DNA from: Rhodobacterales bacterium UBA7416
GTDB taxonomy: Bacteria > Pseudomonadota > Alphaproteobacteria > Rhodobacterales > Rhodobacteraceae
Direction of reading: 5' to 3'
Length of the DNA stretch: 8,359 nucleotides
NCBI GenBank assembly: GCA_002469545.1
Contig: DKMK01000033.1
Location: 1 to 8,359, forward strand
The notes beneath the pieces are model-generated. The model did not search any database. It saw only the letters and a program-made list of their open reading frames with translations, and had not been told where the DNA came from. Both the position numbers and the translations under genes were made by a program. Positions 1-6,204 of this stretch are shown piece after piece. Within the stretch, counting starts at the first letter, position 1, and the number at the start of each line of letters is the position of its first letter.

Positions 1-500
1 GGTGCCAGAACGCATTGCACGCCTTGGTCGGCAAGGTGGCGTAGGGTTTCTGGGAATTCGATGTCGTAGCAAATCAGGATCGCACATTTAATGCCTTTGA
101 AGTCGAAAATTGTGGCGGTTGTACCAGGGGTGTAATGTTCCTGTTCGAAACCTGGCGGCAGCATTAGTTTACGGTGATTGGCGATGGATTTACCGAGTGC
201 GTCAATGCATTGAGCTGAATTATAAACCGTGTCGCCATCGCGTTCCGAATAGCCATACAAGATTGCGGTGTTATGTCTTTTTGCTAGTTTGGCGATGTGT
301 TTTGCTGTTGCACCGTCAGCGCGTTCTGCAACATCCGCGATATCGTTTGGGATGTTGTAGCCCTGCGCGAAGCCTTCGGGCAAAAGTATCAGATCGCAAT
401 TTGTACTGTGAGTTTTCAGTTGGGATTCTAGCCACGTCAGGCGTTCTGTCACACCATTTAATTCGCCCGCAGATTGGGCCAGTTTGAGGCGGAAGGACAT
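1..500 (-). CDS. Carbon-nitrogen hydrolase (nitrilase superfamily), 3'-truncated by window edge
   Basis: I translated the reverse complement from the ATG at 500-498. It stays open for 166 residues to the window edge, so the C-terminal part is missing. The nitrilase-superfamily triad is visible: Glu42 in LLPEGF, Lys111 in HRKLMLPPG and Cys144 in ILICYDIEFPE. Glu119 in FEQEHYTPG fits the fourth conserved acid. Enzymes of this superfamily hydrolyse amides, N-carbamoyl compounds or nitriles through a cysteine thioester, usually in the cytoplasm. The start codon overlaps the stop of the upstream creatinase-like gene by one base (TAATG). No strong Shine-Dalgarno sequence is visible, so translation is probably coupled. 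It is the last visible gene of the uraH-puuD operon, which suggests a role in ureide, carbamoyl or amide nitrogen release. The substrate cannot be read from the sequence. N-carbamoyl amino acid amidohydrolase and omega-amidase-like activities are both possible. Confidence 0.88.
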   Translation of the reverse strand, partial: MSFRLKLAQSAGELNGVTERLTWLESQLKTHSTNCDLILLPEGFAQGYNIPNDIADVAERADGATAKHIAKLAKRHNTAILYGYSERDGDTVYNSAQCIDALGKSIANHRKLMLPPGFEQEHYTPGTTATIFDFKGIKCAILICYDIEFPETLRHLADQGVQCVLA

Positions 501-1657
501 TAGGATTTGCTCAGCAGAATTTCACGGGGATAATTGGTAAGGTATTCAAACCCTGTTTCAGTGACGACGATGGAATCGCCGATACGGCCTGCGGTGGAGC
601 CATCGATGGAAATGCCACCATCAACGGCGAAGGTCATGCCTGCCTGTAGGATGGTTTCATCACCTGCTTTTAATTCGGGGGCTTCCAGATATGACACGCC
701 GATTGAACGCCCCGTGCGATAGCCTGTTTCGTAGCCGCGTTCGGCGTACACTGCGTTTGCGGCGGCGGCCACCTCGGATGCGCGGATGCCCGGTTTGATT
801 GTGGCGATTGCTGCCTGTTGGGCGTCTATTGCGGCTAGTTGGACACGCTCGCCTTCGGTTGATACCTCTTGGATGTGGAACATGCGGTCAAAACCGAGTT
901 TGTATTGTTTGAATTGGGCCATGTTGCAAAAACAGAAATAGACGGGGTCGAATTTTTCGTACTGTTTGATGCTGGCGCGGCGGTGAACCATGGATGCATC
1001 TGTGCCGCTTTGTAATATTTGAAGATTATGGATCATGGGCGATACGAAGCGATCCCAGCCAGTATCGGTCAGAAATGTTGCCGCCTTGCGCGAGCCTGCG
1101 TTGATGACGGCAAGTGCGCTTTCGTATTCGGGGGCACCTGTGGTCAGTGATCCGTGGGCGGCGGCCATCATGGCACCTGCGATTTCGCCCGCTTGGCGCA
1201 TGATGTTGATTTCGAAATCAGATTTAATCATGCGCTGGGCACCCAAGATGGGCGATATGTTTTCCAGAGGTGTGGATGGGTAGGTTTCATCCAAGAAATT
1301 GCGCACGATGGCCGGGATGTGATCGCGTTCGATCCAGATCGTGCCGGGTTTGTCGCTCAAGACGGAACCCAATGCGCGTGCCCAGCTGTTATCGCCGAAG
1401 TCTTCCCATTTGCGGATGTCTTCGACCCAAGTCATGGCCGTGACCATTTCACTCTCCATCAAGGGGGTGATGACAGTGGGGGCGTCGTGTGCGTCGACGA
1501 TCAACATGGATGGGCGGCCAAATTCGATGCCCAGATATCCCCAAAAACCAGCCAAATATGCAATCGAGCTTTCGTCTGTGAAGACGGCTTTTGGGATGCC
1601 TAGATCACGCATACGTTGTTGAAGTTTGACTGTACGAGCCCGTGCGTGATCTAACAT
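500..1657 (-). CDS. Creatinase/M24-fold C-N hydrolase, metal ligands mostly lost
   Basis: The product is 385 residues, the usual length for the two-domain creatinase/prolidase fold. It has an N-terminal creatinase-type domain (about 8-145) and a C-terminal pita-bread domain (about 150-380). Family landmarks are SGTDASMVH (217-225), TGRSIGV (315-321), LQAGMTFAVDGG (337-348) and RIGDSIVVTETG (358-369). By manual alignment, four of the five M24 metal-ligand positions are replaced (Cys244, Gly255, Arg317, Gly360) and the fifth is Asp346. A metallopeptidase function is therefore unlikely. His225 lines up with the catalytic His of creatinase, and Asp257 with its nearby acid. Creatinase and ectoine hydrolase (DoeA) are relatives that cleave amidine-type C-N bonds; the C-terminal pattern looks closest to DoeA-like proteins. 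The Shine-Dalgarno TAAGGG overlaps the puuD stop, 11 bases before the start. The location after puuD suggests a ureide or guanidino-like substrate, but this is inference. Automatic annotation would probably call it an Xaa-Pro peptidase. Confidence 0.88.
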   Translation of the reverse strand: MLDHARARTVKLQQRMRDLGIPKAVFTDESSIAYLAGFWGYLGIEFGRPSMLIVDAHDAPTVITPLMESEMVTAMTWVEDIRKWEDFGDNSWARALGSVLSDKPGTIWIERDHIPAIVRNFLDETYPSTPLENISPILGAQRMIKSDFEINIMRQAGEIAGAMMAAAHGSLTTGAPEYESALAVINAGSRKAATFLTDTGWDRFVSPMIHNLQILQSGTDASMVHRRASIKQYEKFDPVYFCFCNMAQFKQYKLGFDRMFHIQEVSTEGERVQLAAIDAQQAAIATIKPGIRASEVAAAANAVYAERGYETGYRTGRSIGVSYLEAPELKAGDETILQAGMTFAVDGGISIDGSTAGRIGDSIVVTETGFEYLTNYPREILLSKS

Positions 1658-1668
1658 GTTTTTAACCC

Positions 1669-2889
1669 TTAAAAGTAACTGACTGATTTAAACCAATTTG
1701 CGATGACCATGCGTTCGCTGTCTTCCATATAGGACAGGTTTGCGGGGGGCATTGCATGGGTGATCCCAGCCTGAAGATAGATATCTTTTGCATAGGATGC
1801 GATTTGTGCACCTGTTTCCAATTTTACACCCTTGGGGGCCCAAAGAACACCATCGTACACTGGCTCTGCTGCATGGCACATAGAACAGCGACCCAGAACG
1901 ATGTCGTGTACCTGTTCAAAATTTGCCGCTGCCATGTACTTTTCCTGGGACTTGGTCAGCATTGCCTCGGATTGGTTTTGAGCAGGAAGCAGGGACAACC
2001 ACATGATGATGAAAAACAAGATGGTCGTTGCGGCCCATGTCCAATGCGGATTGCCTTTGCGTGCGTGAACAGAGTTAAAGTAATGGCGGATTGTTACACC
2101 CATCAAAAACACCAAACTGCCGATGATCCAATTATATTCTGTCGCAAAAGTTAGCGGATAGTGGTTGGACATCATCAAGAAGATGACGGGCAAAGTCAGA
2201 TAGTTATTATGGGTCGAACGTTGTTTCGCGATTTGACCGTATTTTGGATCAGGTTTGCGACCTGCAATCAAATCAGCCACCACGATTTTTTGATTTGGAA
2301 TGATGACCATGAACACGTTCGCGGCCATGATTGTCGCCGTTACAGCGCCCAGATGCAGTAATGCGGCACGGCCTGTGAATACCTTGGTAAAGCCCCATGA
2401 AAGCGCGACCAGAAGGATGTACAGTAAGACCATTAAACGACGATTATCATCGCCGAATTTAGAATAGCAAATTGCAGAATAAGTATACCAAACAACAACC
2501 ATTGATCCGATGGATAGTAGGATCGCAACGGGTGTTGAAATGTCGGCAATATTTGGATCAATCAGATACAAATCCGAACCTGCGTAATACAGCAGTGCCA
2601 TCAATGCAAAGCCTGACATCCAAGTTGCATAGCTTTCCCATTTAAACCATGTCAGATGTTCTGGCATGGCCGCAGGAGCCACCAAATATTTTTGGATGTG
2701 ATAAAAACCACCGCCGTGCACTTGCCATTCTTCACCATAGGCGCCGTCAGGCAATTTAGGAACTTGGCGCAAACCAAGATCGAGTGCGATGAAATAGAAT
2801 GATGATCCAATCCATGCGATTGCGGTGATGATGTGTAACCAGCGTGCTGCCAGTTCCGTCCATTCAATAAAAACTGCGAGATCGTACAT
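1669..2889 (-). CDS. puuD: Membrane urate oxidase (urate hydroxylase) PuuD with C-terminal cytochrome c domain
   Basis: PuuD oxidises urate to 5-hydroxyisourate in the inner membrane and, as known for the family, passes electrons to the respiratory chain rather than making peroxide. The 406-residue protein has about eight membrane segments (roughly 15-38, 88-108, 119-142, 152-170, 177-198, 231-249, 253-270, 285-302). A soluble C-terminal cytochrome c module follows, with a CSMCH haem-binding motif (Cys335, Cys338, His339) and a likely axial Met380 in HAMPP. Haem c attachment implies that this domain faces the periplasm. The start overlaps the uraH stop by one base (TAATG). AGGGG at 2896-2900, inside the last uraH codons, is a well-spaced Shine-Dalgarno sequence. 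The creatinase-like gene follows after 11 bases. Full length and intact. I am very confident in the family; the electron acceptor cannot be read from sequence. Confidence 0.95.
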   Translation of the reverse strand: MYDLAVFIEWTELAARWLHIITAIAWIGSSFYFIALDLGLRQVPKLPDGAYGEEWQVHGGGFYHIQKYLVAPAAMPEHLTWFKWESYATWMSGFALMALLYYAGSDLYLIDPNIADISTPVAILLSIGSMVVVWYTYSAICYSKFGDDNRRLMVLLYILLVALSWGFTKVFTGRAALLHLGAVTATIMAANVFMVIIPNQKIVVADLIAGRKPDPKYGQIAKQRSTHNNYLTLPVIFLMMSNHYPLTFATEYNWIIGSLVFLMGVTIRHYFNSVHARKGNPHWTWAATTILFFIIMWLSLLPAQNQSEAMLTKSQEKYMAAANFEQVHDIVLGRCSMCHAAEPVYDGVLWAPKGVKLETGAQIASYAKDIYLQAGITHAMPPANLSYMEDSERMVIANWFKSVSYF

Positions 2890-3236
2890 TAGCTGCCCCT
2901 GTATGTTGAAAAGCCAAACGGCGAAAGAAGAAGTGGCACATGGTAATGGCTGTCCGCATCATTAATGCCAAAAGCGATTGGAATAATGTCCAAAAACAAT
3001 GGTTCTGCCAGATTTGGATTTTGTGCGCGTAAATAATCACCTGCGTGAAAATCCAAACGATATGTACCGGTGGTGAATTCCCCAACAGGTAAAATGGGGC
3101 TGTTTGTGCGCCCATCATCATTGGTTGTCATCGTCGTGATAAGCTCATCACCACGGTATAAAACTATCTTTAAGTTCGCCGCAGGAAGCCCATTTCCTGT
3201 GTCTAAAACATGTGTTGTTAAAAATCCGTTTGGCAT
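2889..3236 (-). CDS. uraH: 5-Hydroxyisourate hydrolase (transthyretin-like)
   Basis: UraH hydrolyses 5-hydroxyisourate, the product of PuuD, to OHCU. The 115-residue product begins MPNGFLTTHVLDTGNGLPA, the canonical N-terminal signature of the family. It ends with the hallmark YRGS tetrapeptide, preceded by HYHVPLLLSPFGFST. The expected active-site residues are present: His in THVLD, Arg in DDGRTN, His in HYHVPL, and the C-terminal Tyr-Arg-Gly-Ser. I chose the start at 3236 because AAGGGG (3244-3249) lies seven bases upstream and the family signature begins there. A 50-residue upstream extension is open but matches nothing and runs through the divergent promoter region. There is no signal peptide, so the enzyme is probably cytoplasmic. 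It is first in the leftward operon and overlaps puuD by one base. Confidence 0.95.
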   Translation of the reverse strand: MPNGFLTTHVLDTGNGLPAANLKIVLYRGDELITTMTTNDDGRTNSPILPVGEFTTGTYRLDFHAGDYLRAQNPNLAEPLFLDIIPIAFGINDADSHYHVPLLLSPFGFSTYRGS

Positions 3237-3363
3237 TCTTAGTCCCCTTGTGCGACCCGTATCTTGGCACTCAGGACACAAAAATGAAAGAGTGGCAACA
3301 TATTTTCCTTCCCCTAGGGACAAATTTCGCGGATATTGTACTTCGCACGTTAAGGAATTCGTC
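3237..3363. promoter_or_regulatory. Divergent control region between uraH and puuE
   Basis: These 127 bases separate the starts of two divergent ureide operons and must hold both promoters. Visible elements are Shine-Dalgarno sequences for uraH (AAGGGG, minus, 3244-3249) and puuE (TAAGGA, 3351-3356), a perfect 8-bp palindrome CCCTAGGG (3312-3319), and an imperfect 20-bp palindrome at 3320-3339. The latter has ACAA and TTGT ends and a CGCG centre, with 14 of 20 positions symmetric. A weak minus-strand promoter-like pair (TTTGTC, 16 bases, TATGTT) would flank CCCTAGGG. I found no convincing -35/-10 pair for the plus strand. An operator controlling both operons is a reasonable inference, but no regulator gene is in the window. 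Confidence 0.6.
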
Positions 3364-4782
3364 ATGAGTAGATACCCAAGAGACATGTGTGGCTATGCCG
3401 CAAACACACCAACCGCCAATTGGCCGAACAAAGCCAAGATCGCAGTTCAATTCGTAATTAACTACGAAGAGGGCGGTGAAAATTGTATTTTACATGACGA
3501 CGAAGCATCCGAGGCATTTCTGTCCGAAATCGTTGGAGCAGCCGCATGGCAAGGGCAACGCCATTGGAATATGGAAAGTATTTATGAATACGGTGCGCGT
3601 GCAGGTTTTTGGCGCTTACACCGATTGTTCACCAAAAATGAAATTCCCGTCACTGTTTACGGCGTTGCAACCGCTTTGGCGCGTTCACCAGAACAGGTAG
3701 ATGCAATGTTGGATGCAAATTGGGAAATTGCCAGTCATGGGCTGAAATGGATTGAGTACAAAGATTTCGAACCGCATCACGAAAATGATCACATTCAACG
3801 CGCGAAGGTTTTGCACGAACAAGTGACGGGCGAAGCCCCGCGCGGTTGGTACACTGGACGCTGTTCTGTAAATACGGTTGATTTGATCACGGCTGATGGA
3901 TCGTTTGATTATGTGTCCGACAGTTATGCGGATGATTTACCTTATTGGCACAACAAAGGGGGCAAAGAGCAGTTAGTGATCCCGTACACGTTGGATGCAA
4001 ACGATATGCGTTTCGCGACACCACAGGGGTTTAATTCTGGCGATCAGTTTTTCGCATATCTGCGCGATAGTTTTGATGCGTTGTACGCCGAAGGTGTGGA
4101 CGGTGCGCCAAAGATGATGTCGATTGGTTTGCATTGTCGTTTGGCCGGGCGTCCGGGCCGCGTCCAAGCGATCAAGAAATTTATTGAATATGCGCAATCA
4201 CATGCGGATGTTTGGTTTGCCAAGCGAATTGAAATTGCAGAATACTGGCATAAAAATCACCCAGCGCCAGATCGCACAACACAGCCAACATCCATGAACC
4301 GTGAAACATTCGTTGAAAAATACGGTTCTATTTTTGAACATTCTCCATGGGTTGCAGAACGCGCATACGATGCCGAACTTGGCGCTGCTAACAATTCAGC
4401 GCGTGGTTTGAAATCGGCAATGGCATTGCAATTTCGTATGGCCGACGAAGAAGATCGTTTGAACGTTCTTAAGGCCCATCCTGATTTAGCAGGAAAACTG
4501 GCGGCGGCGAAACGGTTGACCGCAGAAAGCACTGCAGAACAAGCCAGTGCGGGTTTGGATGAATTAACGGCTGAAGAACATGCCGAATTTACACATTTGA
4601 ATAATGAGTACACCCTGAAACACGGGTTTCCGTTTATTATTGCCGTCAAAGGTTTGAGCAAAGATCACATCATGGCGCAGTTTAAAGCTCGTGTTTTGAA
4701 TACGCGTGACGTTGAATTTAAAACGGCGTGCCGTCAGGTCGAACGTATTGCGCTCTTGCGCCTAAAGGAAGTCTTACCATGA
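3364..4782 (+). CDS. puuE: Bifunctional allantoinase (PuuE) / OHCU decarboxylase (UraD) fusion
   Basis: A 472-residue fusion of two enzymes acting on consecutive steps. Residues 1 to about 299 are PuuE, a polysaccharide-deacetylase-type allantoinase. It starts with RYPRDMCGYAANTP, then IAVQFVINYEEGGEN (26-40) and ASHGLKW (His125). The metal-binding SHxxxH motif of deacetylases is degraded there, consistent with the metal independence reported for PuuE. Residues 311-472 are OHCU decarboxylase, which makes (S)-allantoin. Its landmarks are HPDLAGK (catalytic His372), Ser389 and Glu392 at the same spacing as the zebrafish active site (67/84/87), and HGFPFIIAVKG. Substrate flows from the C-terminal domain to the N-terminal one. 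I chose ATG 3364 because TAAGGA lies seven bases upstream and the family begins there; the longer open frame from 3070 runs antisense through uraH. The stop overlaps the allE start (ATGA). This fusion is known in proteobacteria. Confidence 0.95.
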   Translation: MSRYPRDMCGYAANTPTANWPNKAKIAVQFVINYEEGGENCILHDDEASEAFLSEIVGAAAWQGQRHWNMESIYEYGARAGFWRLHRLFTKNEIPVTVYGVATALARSPEQVDAMLDANWEIASHGLKWIEYKDFEPHHENDHIQRAKVLHEQVTGEAPRGWYTGRCSVNTVDLITADGSFDYVSDSYADDLPYWHNKGGKEQLVIPYTLDANDMRFATPQGFNSGDQFFAYLRDSFDALYAEGVDGAPKMMSIGLHCRLAGRPGRVQAIKKFIEYAQSHADVWFAKRIEIAEYWHKNHPAPDRTTQPTSMNRETFVEKYGSIFEHSPWVAERAYDAELGAANNSARGLKSAMALQFRMADEEDRLNVLKAHPDLAGKLAAAKRLTAESTAEQASAGLDELTAEEHAEFTHLNNEYTLKHGFPFIIAVKGLSKDHIMAQFKARVLNTRDVEFKTACRQVERIALLRLKEVLP

Positions 4783-5597
4783 GCTATTACGCACCCAAGG
4801 GTGGCTTGTTACCCCAATCAGTTACACCACAAGGACGTGCAAAATTCACCGAAAGCTATGCGTTTATTCCGACCGAAGTTTTCAGTGATATTGTAACGTC
4901 GAATCTGCCATTCTGGGAGAAGACACGTGCGTGGATCATTGCGCGCCCTTTGTCCGGGTTTGCCGAAACATTCGCACAGTATGTGGTCGAAGTTTCACCT
5001 GCAGGTGGTTCTACGAACCCTGAGCCGGATGTGGCGGCGCAAGCTGTTTTGTTTGTTGTTTCAGGAACGATCGAGGTGACGATCGATGGAAAAACGCACA
5101 CGTTAAATGAAGGTGGTTACGCCTATATTCCGCCAGCAATCAATTGGACTGTTGAGAATACATCGGATAATGTTGCAACGTTCCATTGGGTACGTAAGCA
5201 GTATGAGCCTGTTACAGGCATTGGTATGCCCACAATTTTGGTAACGTCAGATCAAGAGGCTGCGCCGTCCGTTATGCCAGATTGCAATGGTGTGTGGTCT
5301 ACAACCCGTTTCGTTGATCCAGCCGATATGCGTCACGATATGCATGTTAATATCGTGACGTTCCAAAAGGGCGGGTTGATCCCGTTCGAAGAAACACATG
5401 TCATGGAACACGGATTGTATGTGTTGCAGGGTAAGGCGCGTTATTTGTTGAACCAAGATTGGTATGATGTCGAGCCAGGTGATTTCATGTGGTTGCGTGC
5501 GTTTTCGCCCCAAGCCTGTGTTGCCACCAGCGATGAACCATTCCGATATCTGTTATACAAGGATGTTAATCGCCATCCAAAATTGACAATCAAATGA
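4779..5597 (+). CDS. allE: (S)-ureidoglycine aminohydrolase, bicupin
   Basis: The enzyme converts (S)-ureidoglycine to (S)-ureidoglycolate with release of ammonia. The 272-residue protein is a bicupin, with a first cupin at about 80-140 (GTIEV, LNEGGYAYIPP) and a second at about 190-265. The second cupin carries the Mn-binding set: Glu205, His207 and His211 (ExHxxxH in EETHVMEHG), then Gln245 in FSPQA. The 34-residue gap from the last His to Gln equals that in the Arabidopsis enzyme (241 to 275). I chose ATG 4779 because AAGGA (4765-4769) precedes it and it overlaps the puuE stop by four bases. The earlier in-frame ATG at 4728 lies inside puuE. Its stop overlaps the allA start by four bases. 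Its presence implies that allantoate is degraded through ureidoglycine rather than by allantoicase. Also called UGHY, UGlyAH or YlbA. Confidence 0.94.
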   Translation: MSYYAPKGGLLPQSVTPQGRAKFTESYAFIPTEVFSDIVTSNLPFWEKTRAWIIARPLSGFAETFAQYVVEVSPAGGSTNPEPDVAAQAVLFVVSGTIEVTIDGKTHTLNEGGYAYIPPAINWTVENTSDNVATFHWVRKQYEPVTGIGMPTILVTSDQEAAPSVMPDCNGVWSTTRFVDPADMRHDMHVNIVTFQKGGLIPFEETHVMEHGLYVLQGKARYLLNQDWYDVEPGDFMWLRAFSPQACVATSDEPFRYLLYKDVNRHPKLTIK

Positions 5598-6079
5598 AGA
5601 CTGTTTCGACCCAGCCGCTGAATGCGCAGGCATTTGCGCCTTATGGACAGGTGCTAGAATGTGCAGGCGACAGTATCGCAATAAACCAAGGTAACTGTCA
5701 GCGGTTTCACGATTTGGCAGAGCTGGAATTAGACGGCGGTGAAACGGGTATCAGTTTGTTTCATGCGAAGCTGCGTGAATTACCGTATGTTTTGGATTTA
5801 ATGGAACGACACCCTTTGGGCAGTCAGGCATTCGTGCCGATGTCGCCTGATGGTTTTTTGATTTTAGTGGCAGATGATGACAACGGAACACCAGTGAATA
5901 TTCTGGCATTTGTCAGCGCCCCAAACCAAGGGATCAACCTGCGTAAGAATGTATGGCATGGTGTTTTAACGCCTTTATCGGGTTCAGGCATGTTCGTGGT
6001 TGTTGATCGTATTGGTGATGGAAACAACCTAGAGGAATACTCATTAGTTGATCCAATTACAGTTTTGGCGGCACAATAA
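5594..6079 (+). CDS. allA: Ureidoglycolate lyase
   Basis: AllA splits (S)-ureidoglycolate into glyoxylate and urea, the last ureide step. The 161-residue length is normal for the family. Conserved stretches are FAPYGQV near the N-terminus, ERHPLGSQAFVPM in the middle, and NVWHGVLTPL with a conserved His in the C-terminal half, all typical of the double-stranded beta-helix AllA fold. It starts inside the allE stop (ATGA overlap at 5594-5597) without a clear Shine-Dalgarno sequence, so it is probably translated by coupling. It is the last gene of the puuE-allE-allA unit; 125 non-coding bases follow before the permease. The urea it makes would need a urease, which is not in the window. Confidence 0.95.
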   Translation: MKTVSTQPLNAQAFAPYGQVLECAGDSIAINQGNCQRFHDLAELELDGGETGISLFHAKLRELPYVLDLMERHPLGSQAFVPMSPDGFLILVADDDNGTPVNILAFVSAPNQGINLRKNVWHGVLTPLSGSGMFVVVDRIGDGNNLEEYSLVDPITVLAAQ

Positions 6080-6089
6080 CCCCTTCCTG

Positions 6090-6119
6090 TCACGTATTCG
6101 TGATTATTTTCTTGATTTT
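6090..6119 (+). terminator. Weak hairpin after allA, possible terminator
   Basis: TCACG (6090-6094) and CGTGA (6099-6103) form a 5-bp stem around a TATT loop, extendable by one G-T pair. A T-rich run broken by other bases (6104-6119) follows. It lies 10 bases after the allA stop. The stem is short and the T tract is interrupted, so it may only attenuate, letting some transcripts run on into the permease gene. Confidence 0.3.
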
Positions 6120-6144
6120 GCGCGAGATTCTGCCACTTTTCCCC

Positions 6145-6187
6145 TAAGTGCGTAGAAAGCGCACCTTAAGCACGCCCAAAGAGGCGT
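6145..6187 (+). promoter_or_regulatory. Two tandem hairpins in the permease leader
   Basis: Hairpin 1 pairs 6145-6152 (TAAGTGCG) with 6160-6168 (CGCACCTTA) as eight base pairs with one bulged C, around a 7-base loop. Hairpin 2 pairs ACGCC (6172-6176) with GGCGT (6183-6187) around a CAAAGA loop. They sit just before the permease Shine-Dalgarno AAGGGG (6193-6198). Neither has a T tract, so they are not ordinary terminators. They could be a regulatory leader or chance pairing. TTCCCCTAAG at 6139-6148, at the edge of hairpin 1, nearly matches TTCCCCTAGG (3309-3318) in the divergent region. Confidence 0.4.
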
Positions 6188-6204
6188 TAACCAAGGGGAT
6201 AAAT

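Noticed and set aside
110..487. 125-residue plus-strand open frame opposite the nitrilase gene
   Set aside because: Cys/Arg-rich, low-complexity translation antisense to a gene with an intact catalytic triad.
1154..1603. 149-residue plus-strand open frame opposite the creatinase-like gene
   Set aside because: Antisense shadow of a well-supported gene, with no recognisable motif.
500..1657. Annotation as an active Xaa-Pro aminopeptidase
   Set aside because: Four of five metal-ligand positions are replaced and the fifth is Asp rather than Glu, so a metallopeptidase call is not supported.
3070..3363. 98-residue N-terminal extension of the puuE open frame
   Set aside because: It runs antisense through uraH and across the divergent control region; the family N-terminus and a good Shine-Dalgarno sequence place the start at 3364.
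3237..3386. 50-residue N-terminal extension of uraH
   Set aside because: It has no signal peptide or family match, overlaps the puuE start, and AAGGGG precedes the canonical MPNGFLTTHVLD start at 3236. The CPEC it contains is not a paired zinc motif.
6148..6204. 19-residue upstream extension of the permease
   Set aside because: It lies in the hairpin leader; AAGGGG at 6193-6198 fits the ATG at 6205.
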